Positions 8,341-18,059 of a stretch of DNA of 50,226 nucleotides are shown here, one piece after another. The first letter of the stretch is position 1; every line of letters begins with the position of its first letter. The position numbers were made by a program, and so were the translations under genes. The DNA is from Akkermansia muciniphila (lineage in GTDB: Bacteria > Verrucomicrobiota > Verrucomicrobiia > Verrucomicrobiales > Akkermansiaceae). The stretch is taken from the NCBI GenBank assembly GCA_945883695.1, contig CAMCYK010000014.1, forward strand, positions 1-50,226. Reading direction: 5' to 3'. The notes beneath the pieces are model-generated. The model ran no database searches. It had not been told where the DNA came from and saw only the letters and a program-made list of their open reading frames with translations.

Positions 8341-8600
8341 TCAACCGCAACGCGGTTGCCTCGTAAAGCCCGGGGTTGTCGCGACGAGGGAGCGACGACC
8401 CCGGGTAGGGCCGGATTCCAGGATTCCAACCCCGAAGCGGGTTGCCTCGGCGGGCCCCGCCCTCGGGCACCGCATCACCCATCCGGCGGGCCCGAGGCAA
8501 CCCGCTTCGGGGTTGGCAATGCCTGCGGGGTGAACCCGGGGTAGGACCTCCGCTGTCGGTCCAACCCCGGGCTTTAGGAGGGAACGGCGTTGCCGTTGAA
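8341..8600. repeat. Nested palindromic repeat element (REPIN-like)
   Basis: Outer arms at 8341-8378 and 8563-8600 are inverted copies matching at 34 of 38 positions. Inside lie a hairpin at 8369-8405 (arms of 14 bp, one mismatch), a second at 8535-8573, and a perfect 25-bp inverted repeat (8426-8450 against 8492-8516) around a 41-nt centre. Each outer arm contains a mini-hairpin, AACCGC-GTT-GCGGTT on the left and AACGGC-GTT-GCCGTT on the right; the C:G to G:C change is compensatory. The element fills much of the 700-bp gap between the lipase and HAD genes. It looks like a transposase-mobilised REP cluster. Confidence 0.75.
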
Positions 8601-8608
8601 GGGCTAAT

Positions 8609-8640
8609 GAGTCGGTGAGTCGGTGAGTCGGTGAGTCCGT
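8609..8640. repeat. Octamer tandem repeat (GAGTCGGT)4
   Basis: Four adjacent 8-bp units, three identical GAGTCGGT and a last GAGTCCGT, directly beside the palindromic element. A 7-bp hairpin, CCTTTCG-AGGG-CGAAAGG, follows at 8650-8667, before the HAD gene stop. No coding function is apparent. Confidence 0.8.
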
Positions 8641-8702
8641 CATCATTTTCCTTTCGAGGGCGAAAGGCACTGGGCTGAAGCCGGGATTCCCTGAGGCGGG
8701 AT

Positions 8703-9662
8703 TCAGGGGAAGATGGTCTTCCAGTCGTCCTTCATCCTGACGACGGTCCAGCCGCGCTTGGGGGCTTCGTCGAGGCCCTTGTCGAGCTTGCCGACGTGCG
8801 ACTCGCGGTCGTAGGCCCACTCGCGTTCGGCGTCGGTGTGGTGGACGTAGAGGCAGAAGTTCGGGCGGCTGCCGGCGGCGGTCCACTGGAGCATCTGCAA
8901 GTCGCCATCGGAATTGCCGGCGGCGAAAACGGGCCGCCGGCCGATGTGGCGCTGGATGCCGACCGGCTTGCCGTCCTTGTCGTCGTTGTGGGCGATTTCC
9001 GGCAGCTTGACGAGGACCGGCTTGCCGTCGCGGAGTTCGTATTTCAGCCCGCCGCTGCTGCCGACGACCTGCTCGGGCGGGATGCCGTAAACTTTCTCCG
9101 CCCAGGGCCGCATGAACTCGATGCCGCCGCCGGAGACGATGAAGGTCTTGAAGCCGTTGGCGCGGAGGTAGGCGAGCAGTTCGAGCATCGGCTGATAGAC
9201 CATTTCCGTGAAAAGTTTTCCGGTTTTCGGATGGCGGGCGGTGGCGATCCAGTCGCTGACGACTTTTTCGAACTCCTCCGTTGTTAGCCCCGCGTGGGTG
9301 GCCATGACGATTTGGGCGAGGGCGTGCTCGCCGCCTGCCAGCGCGGCTTTGACGTCGCCCTTGAGGAGGGAGGCGAAGGGCTCCTTGTCCTTCCACTCGG
9401 GATGCTGCGGCGCGAGCGCCTTGATCCGGTCGAGCGCGAAGAAGAGCTGGAAGTACATCGGCTGCTCGGCCCACAGACAGCCGTCGTTGTCGAAAGTCGC
9501 GATGCGTTCGGCGGGCGGGATGAATTCGGCCGAGCCTTCCTTGGTCACCTTTTCGACGAAGGAGGTGATGGACTGTTTCGGCGCGGTTTCATTCCACGAG
9601 GGAAGGGGATCGGCGGCCGCGACGGAGAAGCCGAGGGCGAGCAGCAGGAGGAAAAATTTCAT
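8703..9662 (-). CDS. Exported HAD-superfamily phosphatase
   Basis: 319 residues with a signal peptide (MKFFLLLLALGFSVAAA). HAD motif I is FDNDG with Asp58 and Asp60, motif II is FIVSGGG (Ser177), motif III is probably Lys232 and motif IV is GNSDGD (249-254), which resembles the phosphoserine-phosphatase branch. The predicted reaction is hydrolysis of a small phosphate ester in the periplasm. The usual Thr of DxDGT is Cys62 here (DNDGCLW), whereas the paralogue at 30889-31881 keeps Thr. The gene follows a sulfatase by 60 bp, with a strong hairpin in the gap. The same sulfatase/HAD neighbourhood occurs twice in the window, which suggests a linked role. Whether it is a true phosphatase is inference. 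Confidence 0.8.
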   Translation of the reverse strand: MKFFLLLLALGFSVAAADPLPSWNETAPKQSITSFVEKVTKEGSAEFIPPAERIATFDNDGCLWAEQPMYFQLFFALDRIKALAPQHPEWKDKEPFASLLKGDVKAALAGGEHALAQIVMATHAGLTTEEFEKVVSDWIATARHPKTGKLFTEMVYQPMLELLAYLRANGFKTFIVSGGGIEFMRPWAEKVYGIPPEQVVGSSGGLKYELRDGKPVLVKLPEIAHNDDKDGKPVGIQRHIGRRPVFAAGNSDGDLQMLQWTAAGSRPNFCLYVHHTDAEREWAYDRESHVGKLDKGLDEAPKRGWTVVRMKDDWKTIFP

Positions 9663-9679
9663 GGCTCGGGGAAATCAAA

Positions 9680-9709
9680 CGGGTGCTGCCTTGGTCTTGG
9701 CAGCACCCG
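9680..9709 (-). terminator. Intrinsic terminator-like hairpin between sulfatase and HAD genes
   Basis: A perfect 11-bp stem, CGGGTGCTGCC / GGCAGCACCCG, with an 8-nt loop lies 13 bp past the sulfatase stop. Read on the minus strand it is followed by TTTGATTT. It could stop or attenuate transcription before the HAD gene. Confidence 0.6.
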
Positions 9710-9722
9710 CGGGTTTCGGAAC

Positions 9723-11306
<1,584 letters not shown>

Positions 11307-11346
11307 GGTGGTAGGGAGAGGGGGGAAATCACGCCGGACGGGCGGA

Positions 11347-11454
11347 TCATGGGATTGTATCGAGCAGGGCTTCGATGTCCACCGGCTTGCGGAAGCAAGT
11401 GGCGGCACCGGCAACGCGGGTTTGCCTTGCGGCTTTCCCCGGTGTGGACAGGCG
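11347..11454 (-). pseudogene. Response-regulator receiver domain, C-terminal fragment
   Basis: About 35 residues ending in GAATCFRKPVDIEALLDTIP and a stop at 11347-11349. This is the end of a CheY-like receiver domain: the Lys-Pro pair (conserved Lys) and the last helix are present, but the phospho-acceptor part is missing. It sits between two sulfatase genes, 1.7 kb from two intact response regulators of the same sort, so it is probably the leftover of a duplicated regulator gene. The upstream limit is approximate. Confidence 0.55.
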
Positions 11455-11500
11455 GGGGGCTGGTGCCGGTGCCAGGATGGCGTTTCGTGAAAGAGAAAGG

Positions 11501-11525
11501 CCGCACCCGCAAGGAACGGATGCGG
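11501..11525 (-). terminator. Intrinsic terminator-like hairpin after a sulfatase
   Basis: CCGCATCCG and CGGGTGCGG pair (one mismatch) around a 7-nt loop, followed on the minus strand by CCTTTCTCTTT. It begins 19 bp past the stop of the 11544-13082 sulfatase. The closely related sulfatase at 32074-33612 has a hairpin with the same CCGCACCCG core and CCTTTCTC tail. Confidence 0.6.
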
Positions 11526-11543
11526 CTTCGGGAATGCCGGAAC

Positions 11544-13082
11544 TTACTGCTTGGAGCCGGCGGTGACGGCTTCCATCACGCGGTCCAGGTTGAAGCTGCC
11601 GGGCTTCTGGCGCGGCGGGAATTCCTTGAAGCTTTGCAGCCACTGGGCGACGAAGGCACCGGCGGGGGCGATGGCGAACATGTGGTCGAGATACCAGCGC
11701 TGGTAGCCCATGGCGTGCTCTTGCTGGGCGCGCTCGAAGGGGTCCATCTGCAGGTTGGAGAGGAGCGGCGCGCGCAGGGCGGTGAAGGGCTTCTGCCAGA
11801 CATCCATGCCGTGGGCTTCCTGCATCAGGAAGGTGACTTTCCAGGCGTTGTAGCGGAGGGCGGCGACGCTGCCGTCGTCGGTCCAGTAGATGAACTCCTT
11901 GCGCGGCCACCCGGCCTGGCCCCTGAGGGCGGGACCGAGGTCGTAGCCGTCGAGGTGGACCTTGTAAGTCATGTCGCCGATCTTGCGGCCCTTCATCAGG
12001 TCTTCCTTCGCGGTGGTGTCGCCGGCGGCGGCGACCAGGGTGGTCAGCATGTCCTCGTGCGCGCCGATGTCGTTGACGACGGTGCCGGGCTTGATGGTGC
12101 CGGGCCACTTGATGAGGGTCGGCACGCGGTAGCCGCCCTCCCAGTTGGTGTTCTTTTCACCGCGGAACATCGTGGTGCCGCCGTCGGGCCAGGTGAAGGT
12201 TTCCGCCCCGTTGTCCGAGGAATACATGATGATGGTGTTTTCATCGAGGCCGAGCTCCTTGAGCTTGTCGAGCACCTGGCCGACGTGGCCGTCGTGCTCG
12301 ACCATGCCGTCGGCGTAGATGCCGAGGCCGGTTTTGCCCACGGACTCCGCCTTGAGGTGGGTGAAGATGTGCATCCGGGTGGAGTTCCACCACAGGAAGA
12401 AGGGCTTGTCGGCCTTCTTGGCGCGCTCCATGAAGTCGAGCGCCTTGGCGTTGACCTCCTCGTCGACGGTTTCCATGCGCTTCCTGGTGAGCGGGCCGGT
12501 GTCGGTGATGCGGCCGTCGGCGAAGCTGTGGATCACGCCGCGCGGGCCGAAGCGCTTCTTGAACGCGGGGTCCTTCGGGTAGTCGGGGTTTTCCGGTTCC
12601 TCCTCGGCGTTGAGGTGGTAGAGGTTGCCGAAGAACTCGTCGAAGCCGTGGGCGGTCGGCAGCATGTCGTCGCGGTCTCCAAGGTGGTTCTTGCCGAACT
12701 GGCCGGTCATGTAGCCCTGGGCCCTGAGCAGGGTGGCGAGGGTCGGGTCCTCCTTCTTCATGCCTTCCGGCATGCCGGGTAGGCCGACCTTGGTCAGGCC
12801 GGTGCGGATCGGCGACTGGCCGGTGATGAAGGCGGCGCGGCCGGCGGTGCAGCTCTGCTGGCCATACCAGTCGGTGAACAGCGCGCCTTCCTTGGCGATG
12901 CGGTCGATGTTCGGCGTCTTGTAGCCCATCATGCCCAGGTTGTAAGCGCCGACATTGAACTGGCCGATGTCGTCGCCCCAGATGATGAGGATGTTCGGTT
13001 TCTTGTTCTGAGCCGAGAGGCTGGCCGCAAGGGCGACGGTCGCGGCGAGGAAGCATCGCCGGAGGTTTCGTGTTGATGTCAT
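11544..13082 (-). CDS. Secreted class I arylsulfatase-type sulfatase (type A)
   Basis: 512 residues; signal peptide ending near SLSA/QN (24-25). Active-site pieces: KPNILIIWGDDIG (Asp37-Asp38), CTAGR with the formylglycine precursor at Cys78, QFGKNHLGDRDDMLPT, and the later metal ligands in YSSDNGAE. The predicted location is the periplasm or cell surface, hydrolysing a sulfate ester. It is strikingly similar throughout to the 32074-33612 protein (shared FTDWYGQQSC, ITGQSPIRTGLTKVGLPG), showing recent paralogy. It starts only 40 bp after a response-regulator gene, so the two-component operon upstream may read into it. Confidence 0.9.
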   Translation of the reverse strand: MTSTRNLRRCFLAATVALAASLSAQNKKPNILIIWGDDIGQFNVGAYNLGMMGYKTPNIDRIAKEGALFTDWYGQQSCTAGRAAFITGQSPIRTGLTKVGLPGMPEGMKKEDPTLATLLRAQGYMTGQFGKNHLGDRDDMLPTAHGFDEFFGNLYHLNAEEEPENPDYPKDPAFKKRFGPRGVIHSFADGRITDTGPLTRKRMETVDEEVNAKALDFMERAKKADKPFFLWWNSTRMHIFTHLKAESVGKTGLGIYADGMVEHDGHVGQVLDKLKELGLDENTIIMYSSDNGAETFTWPDGGTTMFRGEKNTNWEGGYRVPTLIKWPGTIKPGTVVNDIGAHEDMLTTLVAAAGDTTAKEDLMKGRKIGDMTYKVHLDGYDLGPALRGQAGWPRKEFIYWTDDGSVAALRYNAWKVTFLMQEAHGMDVWQKPFTALRAPLLSNLQMDPFERAQQEHAMGYQRWYLDHMFAIAPAGAFVAQWLQSFKEFPPRQKPGSFNLDRVMEAVTAGSKQ

Positions 13083-13122
13083 GGCGTGTGGGGTTGGTTC
13101 TGTGGAGAGGGTGGACGTTTTG

Positions 13123-13563
13123 TCACCTCGCGAGAGGGTCGGGAATACAACGATCGTTCAACAGCGGCGGATCACCGGTCCCGGCCGCGGTGAGTTCAGC
13201 CAGCAGGCGGAGCAGCGGTCCGCCGTCGACCGGCTTGGTGAGGTAGGCGCGGGCACCGAGCCGGGCGGCCCGCTCGGCGCTGCCCGCCTGGTCGTGGCCG
13301 GTGATGACGATGACCGGCGGCGGGGCCGGCCGGCCCGCGGCGAGGAAGCCGAGGACATCGAAGCCGTTCATGCCCGGCATGTGGAGGTCGAGGATGATGC
13401 AGCCGAAGTCGCGGGCGCGGGAGGCCTCCAGCAGCTCCTCGCCGCTGCCGAACAGGACCACCTCGTAGCCGCGCGGGGCCAGCAGCCGCCGCAGGGCGAT
13501 GCGCATGTTTTCCTCGTCGTCGAGGACGGCGACCAAAGGCGGGTCGGAGGTCATTCGCGACAT
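13123..13563 (-). CDS. Single-domain response regulator (CheY-like receiver)
   Basis: 146 residues, essentially one receiver domain with no output domain. The acidic pair is Asp15-Asp16 in VLDDEEN, the phospho-acceptor Asp59 in ILDLHMPGMNG, the Thr/Ser position in VITGHD, and the conserved Lys110 in YLTKPVDGG. I took ATG 13563; a second ATG at 13554 is equally possible, and neither has a strong ribosome-binding site. It lies 44 bp after the FixJ-like regulator and 40 bp before a sulfatase. It may act as a phosphate sink or second output of the neighbouring kinase; that is inference. Confidence 0.85.
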   Translation of the reverse strand: MSRMTSDPPLVAVLDDEENMRIALRRLLAPRGYEVVLFGSGEELLEASRARDFGCIILDLHMPGMNGFDVLGFLAAGRPAPPPVIVITGHDQAGSAERAARLGARAYLTKPVDGGPLLRLLAELTAAGTGDPPLLNDRCIPDPLAR

Positions 13564-13607
13564 GCTAGCCGATGCCGCCGCCCGCTGGAGTCCAACCTTG
13601 GTTCTAT

Positions 13608-14225
13608 CTATTCCGCCGGGTCGAACCGCAGCCGGTCGGCCGCGCGCACCAGTTCGGCCACCGAGGGCAGGCCGGTTTTTTCGGTGATCCGCATGCGGTG
13701 GATCTTCACGGTCTGCTCGCTGATGCCCAGGTCCGCGGCGATCTGCTTGTTCAGTTTGCCGGTGATGACGTGGCACAGGACTTCCCGTTCGCGCGGGGTG
13801 AGCTGGCCGAAGCGCTCGCGCAGGCCGGCGAGCTGTTCTTCCGCGGCGCGCGATTTCGCGGACTCGATCAGTGCCAGACGCAGGGCATTGAGGAGCTCGG
13901 CGGCGTCCACCGGCTTGGTCAGGAAGTTGACCGCGCCGCCCTTGATCGCGCGGACGCTGGCGGGGATGTCGCCCTCGCCGCTGAGGAAGACCACCGGCAG
14001 CAAGGCCCCGGCTTTCCGCAGGCGCTCCTGCACTTCCAGCCCGCCGGTGCCCGGCATGGCGAGGTCCATCACCACGCAGTCCAGGCCGGCCGCGCGGTAG
14101 CCGCCCAGAAAATCGTCGGGCGAGGAAAAGCAGCACACCCGGAAGCCGCGGCCGGCCAGCAGCCGTTCGAGCGCGTGCAGCATGCCGGGATCGTCGTCGA
14201 GCAGGCCGATGGTGGCGGGGTTCAT
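13608..14225 (-). CDS. FixJ/NodW-type response regulator with LuxR-family HTH
   Basis: 205 residues. N-terminal receiver domain with LLDDDPG (acidic triad), phospho-acceptor Asp54 in VVMDLAMPG and Lys104 in FLTKPVD. C-terminal LuxR-type helix-turn-helix (about 140-200) with LTPREREVLCHVITGKLNKQ and the recognition stretch ISEQTVKIHRMRITEK. Phosphorylation should promote DNA binding. Its ATG overlaps the kinase stop as ATGA (14222-14225), so the pair is translationally coupled and almost certainly cognate. Likely targets are its own operon and the sulfatase genes just downstream; this is inferred from position. Confidence 0.9.
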   Translation of the reverse strand: MNPATIGLLDDDPGMLHALERLLAGRGFRVCCFSSPDDFLGGYRAAGLDCVVMDLAMPGTGGLEVQERLRKAGALLPVVFLSGEGDIPASVRAIKGGAVNFLTKPVDAAELLNALRLALIESAKSRAAEEQLAGLRERFGQLTPREREVLCHVITGKLNKQIAADLGISEQTVKIHRMRITEKTGLPSVAELVRAADRLRFDPAE

Positions 14226-16417
14226 GGGGCGGGTGGCTGGAGCGGCAGCGCGACGTGGAAGACCGCGCCGCCGCCGGGGTTCGGCTCGGCCCACAGGCGG
14301 CCTTCGTGGGCTTCGATCAAGGTCCGGCAGATCGCCAGGCCCATCCCGAGCCCGTGCTCCTTGGTGGTGTGGAAGGGTTCGAAAAGCTTCGTCACGTCCG
14401 CCGGCAGGCCGGTCCCGCGGTCGCGCACGGCGATCCGGATCTCCGCGCCCTCGAGCGAGGTTTCCAGCACGAGCAGCCGCTGCTCCGGGGGGATTTCCGC
14501 CATCGCGTCGGAGGCGTTGAGGATCAGGTTCAGCAGCACCTGCTGGAGCTGCACCCGGTCCGCGCGGAGCGGCGGCAGGCCGTCGGCCAGGCGGAGCTCC
14601 GCGGTGACGTGGCGGGCGATCAGGTCGCTGTGGGTGAGCCGCAGCACCTCGCGCGCATTCTCGTTCACATCGAGCTCCTGCAGGGTGGATTCGCCGCGTT
14701 GGAGCAGCGCGCGCAGGCGCTTGATCACGTCGCCGGCGCGGCGGTCCTCGCGCACGATGTCGGACAGGATGGCCCGCAGCTCGGCCAGGTCGGGCGCGTC
14801 GGCTTCCAGCAGGAATTCCGCCGCCTGGGCATTGCTCAGGATGATGCCGAGCGGCTGGTTCAGCTCGTGGGCGAGCGCGCCGGAAAGGACGCCGAGCGAC
14901 GAGACGCGGGACAGGTGGGCCAGCTCCTGGCGTTGCAGGGCGGCCATCGCGGAGGCCTCGCGCCGCTCGGTGATGTCGAGCGTGGCACCGCGGGTGCCGG
15001 GGACGTTGCCCTTGCGGCCCGGCTCCTGGCGACCGTGGGTGGCGACCCAGCGGACCGAGCCGTCGGGGAGGGCGACGCGGTGCTCCAGCGAAAAGTCGCG
15101 GCCGTCGCGCGCGGTCCGCTCGAGCGCCGCGATCACCCGCTCCCGGTCCTCCGCGGGGATCCGCCCGAGGACTTCCTCCGCGGACAAACGGCCGCCCGCG
15201 GGAAGTCCGAAGATCCGCCGCCAGCGGGCGTTCACCACGAACTCGCCGCCGTGCGGCTTGCGCCGCCACAGGCCGATCTTCGCCGCGTCCGCCGCCAGGC
15301 TGAGGCTGGCATCCGTGTCGCGGGCGCGCCGCCGGGCCGCCAGCAGGCCGCCGATGAGCGCCGTCTGGAGCACCAGGAACCCGGTCGTCAGCAGGACGGC
15401 GGCGCGGTGGGTCTCCCACAGCCCGGGCTGGCGGAACTTCACCGTCGCCCCCGCGGGCAGGCTGCTCTCCGGGATGCCCCAGCGTTTCAACTCCCGTCCG
15501 TCGTAGGTCGGAGCCCCCAGTCCCAGATAACTCGGCGCGATGTCCCCGGCGCGCTCGCCGGCGAGGATTCTCACCGCCGCCGCGGCCCCCACTTCGCCGA
15601 TCCGCGCCATCGGCGCCAGCCGGCCGCCCACGATGCCTTCGCCCAGCTGCTGCTCGCTGTAGCCGAAGATCGGGGCCGAGGTGCTGCGACGGACCGCCCG
15701 CAACGCCGAGTTCGATTCGTGCGGGACGCCCGCGGCATCGCGGTTCATGATGGCGACGAGGATCGCCGAGCGCGGCGGCAGGTCCCGCACGGTGTCCCCG
15801 ATCTCCGCCACGGACCGGTCCATGAGCCAGTGGAAGCGGATCCGCCCCCCGCGGCCGGTCCATTCCCGGCGCAGTTCGGACTCCCAGAACTTCTCCATCG
15901 GCGAGGTGCCGCCGACGACATGGACGTGCTCGGTCTGTGGCAGCAGGTCGGTGATGTTGGAAAGGATCGCCGCGAGATCCATGTCGAGGCCGACGGAAGT
16001 GACCGAGGCGTCGCGGTCGGCGCCTTCCATCCGCCGCTTGTCGGCGGACAGCAGCAGGACGGGTGTGGCGGGAAAAAGGGCGTCGCGGTGACGGGTGGCG
16101 AACATGCCCGCCGGCGCGCCGACCGGCACCAGCAGGTCGGGCGGCCGGTCGCGGTAGATCGAGCGGAGGAATTCCAGCAAGGGCAGGTCGCGGTCGCCGC
16201 CGTCGAAGCGCGCCATTTCCAGCGGCGCGTCGATGAATTCCACCGGCTCCGGCGACAGCTCGGCGAGCCGGGTGCGGAAGCGGGCCGCGACCTCCGCGAA
16301 GGGCGAGAAATCGCGGCCGAAGGAGTGGATCAAAAGCACCCGCCGCGGTCCTTCCTCCGCGGCGGCCAGGCTGCCGGCGGTCAACAGGACGAGCAGAAAG
16401 GGAAGGATTCCGCGCAA
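14222..16417 (-). CDS. Hybrid-architecture sensor histidine kinase: periplasmic ABC-type binding domain, PAS, HisKA, HATPase
   Basis: 731 residues. Signal peptide (1-20), then a periplasmic region (about 25-330) with RRVLLIHSFGRDFSPF and LLVPVGAPAG, matching the ABC_sub_bind-type sensing domain. One membrane helix follows (about 339-361), then a PAS domain (about 372-485, GRQEPGRKGNVPGTRGATLD), the HisKA H-box LAHELNQPLG with phospho-acceptor His517, and a HATPase domain with N-box NLILNASDAM, DRGTGLP, LFEPFHTTK and GLGMGL. It should sense a small molecule outside the inner membrane and phosphorylate the overlapping FixJ-like regulator. Kinases of this layout often sense organic ligands. Given the sulfatases downstream, a desulfated or sulfated compound is a reasonable but unproven ligand. 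Confidence 0.9.
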   Translation of the reverse strand: MRGILPFLLVLLTAGSLAAAEEGPRRVLLIHSFGRDFSPFAEVAARFRTRLAELSPEPVEFIDAPLEMARFDGGDRDLPLLEFLRSIYRDRPPDLLVPVGAPAGMFATRHRDALFPATPVLLLSADKRRMEGADRDASVTSVGLDMDLAAILSNITDLLPQTEHVHVVGGTSPMEKFWESELRREWTGRGGRIRFHWLMDRSVAEIGDTVRDLPPRSAILVAIMNRDAAGVPHESNSALRAVRRSTSAPIFGYSEQQLGEGIVGGRLAPMARIGEVGAAAAVRILAGERAGDIAPSYLGLGAPTYDGRELKRWGIPESSLPAGATVKFRQPGLWETHRAAVLLTTGFLVLQTALIGGLLAARRRARDTDASLSLAADAAKIGLWRRKPHGGEFVVNARWRRIFGLPAGGRLSAEEVLGRIPAEDRERVIAALERTARDGRDFSLEHRVALPDGSVRWVATHGRQEPGRKGNVPGTRGATLDITERREASAMAALQRQELAHLSRVSSLGVLSGALAHELNQPLGIILSNAQAAEFLLEADAPDLAELRAILSDIVREDRRAGDVIKRLRALLQRGESTLQELDVNENAREVLRLTHSDLIARHVTAELRLADGLPPLRADRVQLQQVLLNLILNASDAMAEIPPEQRLLVLETSLEGAEIRIAVRDRGTGLPADVTKLFEPFHTTKEHGLGMGLAICRTLIEAHEGRLWAEPNPGGGAVFHVALPLQPPAP

Positions 16418-16430
16418 GCCCGCAAGCTAA

Positions 16431-16697
16431 GCCACGGACCGGCGGGATGACGAGCGCGAAAGCCCGCGCTGGCACAGTCCGAAGGCCGGAAAGAATGCCG
16501 CCGACTTCGTATCGCTGGAGAATTTGAAGAAGTCCGCGAAGAACCGGCCGAAGAAGCGGGACACGCTGGTGAGCCATGCGAAAAGCTCGCTGGGAAAGAA
16601 CGCGACCGACGCCCAGGGCGCGGCCGTGGTGGCGGAGCTGCTGAAGGCCGGCAAGCTGAAGATCGATGAAAAGGGAGCGGTGGAGTATCGGGTCTGA
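16431..16697 (+). pseudogene. Startless basic ORF, tail of an unknown protein (possibly NYN/OST-HTH type)
   Basis: The plus-strand frame between stops at 16428 and 16695 has no usable start codon, yet reads like protein: KKSAKNRPKKRDTLVSHAKS, then AAVVAELLKAGKLKIDEKGA and VEYRV before the stop. The pattern (helix, basic PKKR, helix, short beta hairpin ending in xVxY) resembles the small C-terminal winged-helix domain of NYN-domain RNA-binding proteins, but I cannot prove this. It lies between the kinase start and a convergent gene. Probably a 5'-deleted gene remnant. Confidence 0.4.
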
Positions 16698-16720
16698 GCG
16701 GAAGAGCCGGTGAAGGGTTG

Positions 16721-17980
16721 TCAGCGCGATGGATACGCGACGCCGATGGTCTTCCAGCCGGCGGCCATCAGGCCGGCGGAGGCGGCGGCCGACAGGCGGC
16801 CGGTGTGGACGAGGACTTTCGGCGTCTCGCCGAGGTCGTCGCGCTGGCCGAAGGCGGCGACCTGGTCGGTCCAGGTGACATGGTCGACCGGGGCGGGGAC
16901 GTGGAGCTCGCCGCTGGCGGTGACGGCGCCAGGCAGGCGGCCGAGGATTTTCAAGGAAGCGTAGTCGGCGGCCCCCGAGCGCTGGCGCTCGGCGAGGATC
17001 GCGAGGGCACCGATCAGGAAGTCGGCCTGGTCGGCGGACTCGCACGAGTTGGCGAGGCGCACCATGTGGCCGCGGCCCTGGGCCTCGGGCAGGGCCTCGA
17101 GATAGCCGACGATGCGGTGGCGGCGGGTGGTGCTCAGCGCGGGATGAAGCTGGAAGGCTTTGATATCTTCCGCGGTGACCCCCATCGCCGCCAGCGAGCG
17201 CGCGTCGCGCAGGGCGAGCTCGTTCTGGGTGAGGGCGTAGGTGTCTTCCGGGATCCCGACCATGTTGGTGGCGGTGAGGGCGATCCCGGCGGAGGCGGCG
17301 GCCGCGCCGACCCGCAAGGGCAGGCCGCCGGCGAAGAAGGCCCAGGTGACCTTGTCCATTTCCTCCTGGAGGCGCGGGTTGTCGGAGTAGGGATCGACGC
17401 CGAGCTGCTTGGCGGTGTCGAGCTTCGCCTTGTCGAAGCCGGCGGCGTTCTTCGCCGCGTTGCCGATGCCGGCTCCGACCTCGCCGGCCGAGGGCTCGCC
17501 GCCGCCGCTGACGGCCCCGGCGACCTTGCTCGCGCCGCGGCCGACCGCCGAGCCGACCTTGCCGAAAAAGTGGCCGACGGTCTTGGGCGCCTGCTTCACC
17601 GACTCGACCGGGTTCTTGACGATGTTCTTCACGGCATCGATCGGCTGCTCGACCGAGCGCTTGAGGCCTTCGGCGAACAGGTCGCCCTTGCTGGTTTCGA
17701 CCAGCTTGCGGATCGCCTCGCACTCGGCGATGCGGCGCCTGGCGTGCGGGACGCCGATGGCGGTGAAGGTGCCGAAGTCGCTGTCGATTTCGAAGTGGGC
17801 CATGAAGCCGTCGGTGGCGACCTGGTCGCGGACGCGGTAGGAGGGCCCGCGCAGCAGACCGGCGGGCACCAGATCGGCGGCCGGAAGCAGCACGCCGCTT
17901 TCGTAAGCGGCCGGTGCCTGGGCGAAGGCGGGTGCGACGAGCGCGAGACAAACGAAGGGGAGGAGCGGCTTCAGGTTCAT
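16721..17980 (-). CDS. Secreted protein of unknown function
   Basis: 419 residues; clear signal peptide (MNLKPLLPF..., cleavage near AFA/QA at 20-21). The ATG at 17980 starts this signal; an upstream start at 18034 would bury it. The central part (about 95-180) is a Gly/Ala/Lys-rich amphipathic stretch (VKNIVKNPVESVKQAPKTVG, HFFGKVGSAVGRGASKVAGA) that could contact membranes. The C-terminal half is Ala-rich and globular (FQLHPALSTTRRHRIVGYLE). I do not recognise a catalytic motif. It is flanked on both sides by gene fragments and appears to be transcribed alone. Confidence 0.75.
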   Translation of the reverse strand: MNLKPLLPFVCLALVAPAFAQAPAAYESGVLLPAADLVPAGLLRGPSYRVRDQVATDGFMAHFEIDSDFGTFTAIGVPHARRRIAECEAIRKLVETSKGDLFAEGLKRSVEQPIDAVKNIVKNPVESVKQAPKTVGHFFGKVGSAVGRGASKVAGAVSGGGEPSAGEVGAGIGNAAKNAAGFDKAKLDTAKQLGVDPYSDNPRLQEEMDKVTWAFFAGGLPLRVGAAAASAGIALTATNMVGIPEDTYALTQNELALRDARSLAAMGVTAEDIKAFQLHPALSTTRRHRIVGYLEALPEAQGRGHMVRLANSCESADQADFLIGALAILAERQRSGAADYASLKILGRLPGAVTASGELHVPAPVDHVTWTDQVAAFGQRDDLGETPKVLVHTGRLSAAASAGLMAAGWKTIGVAYPSR

Positions 17981-18059
17981 GGCGGGCGGATGGATTGCTA
18001 ACTTCAGGACAGAACGAAGCGGGGAATCCTGCAAGAACGGATTGCAGGGAGCTGGCGGT

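Noticed and set aside
13608-17951. 1447-residue minus-strand ORF spanning kinase and secreted-protein genes
   Set aside because: Only its last 205 codons are the FixJ-like regulator. The rest is a shadow frame of Arg/Pro/Ala-rich sequence over two real genes.
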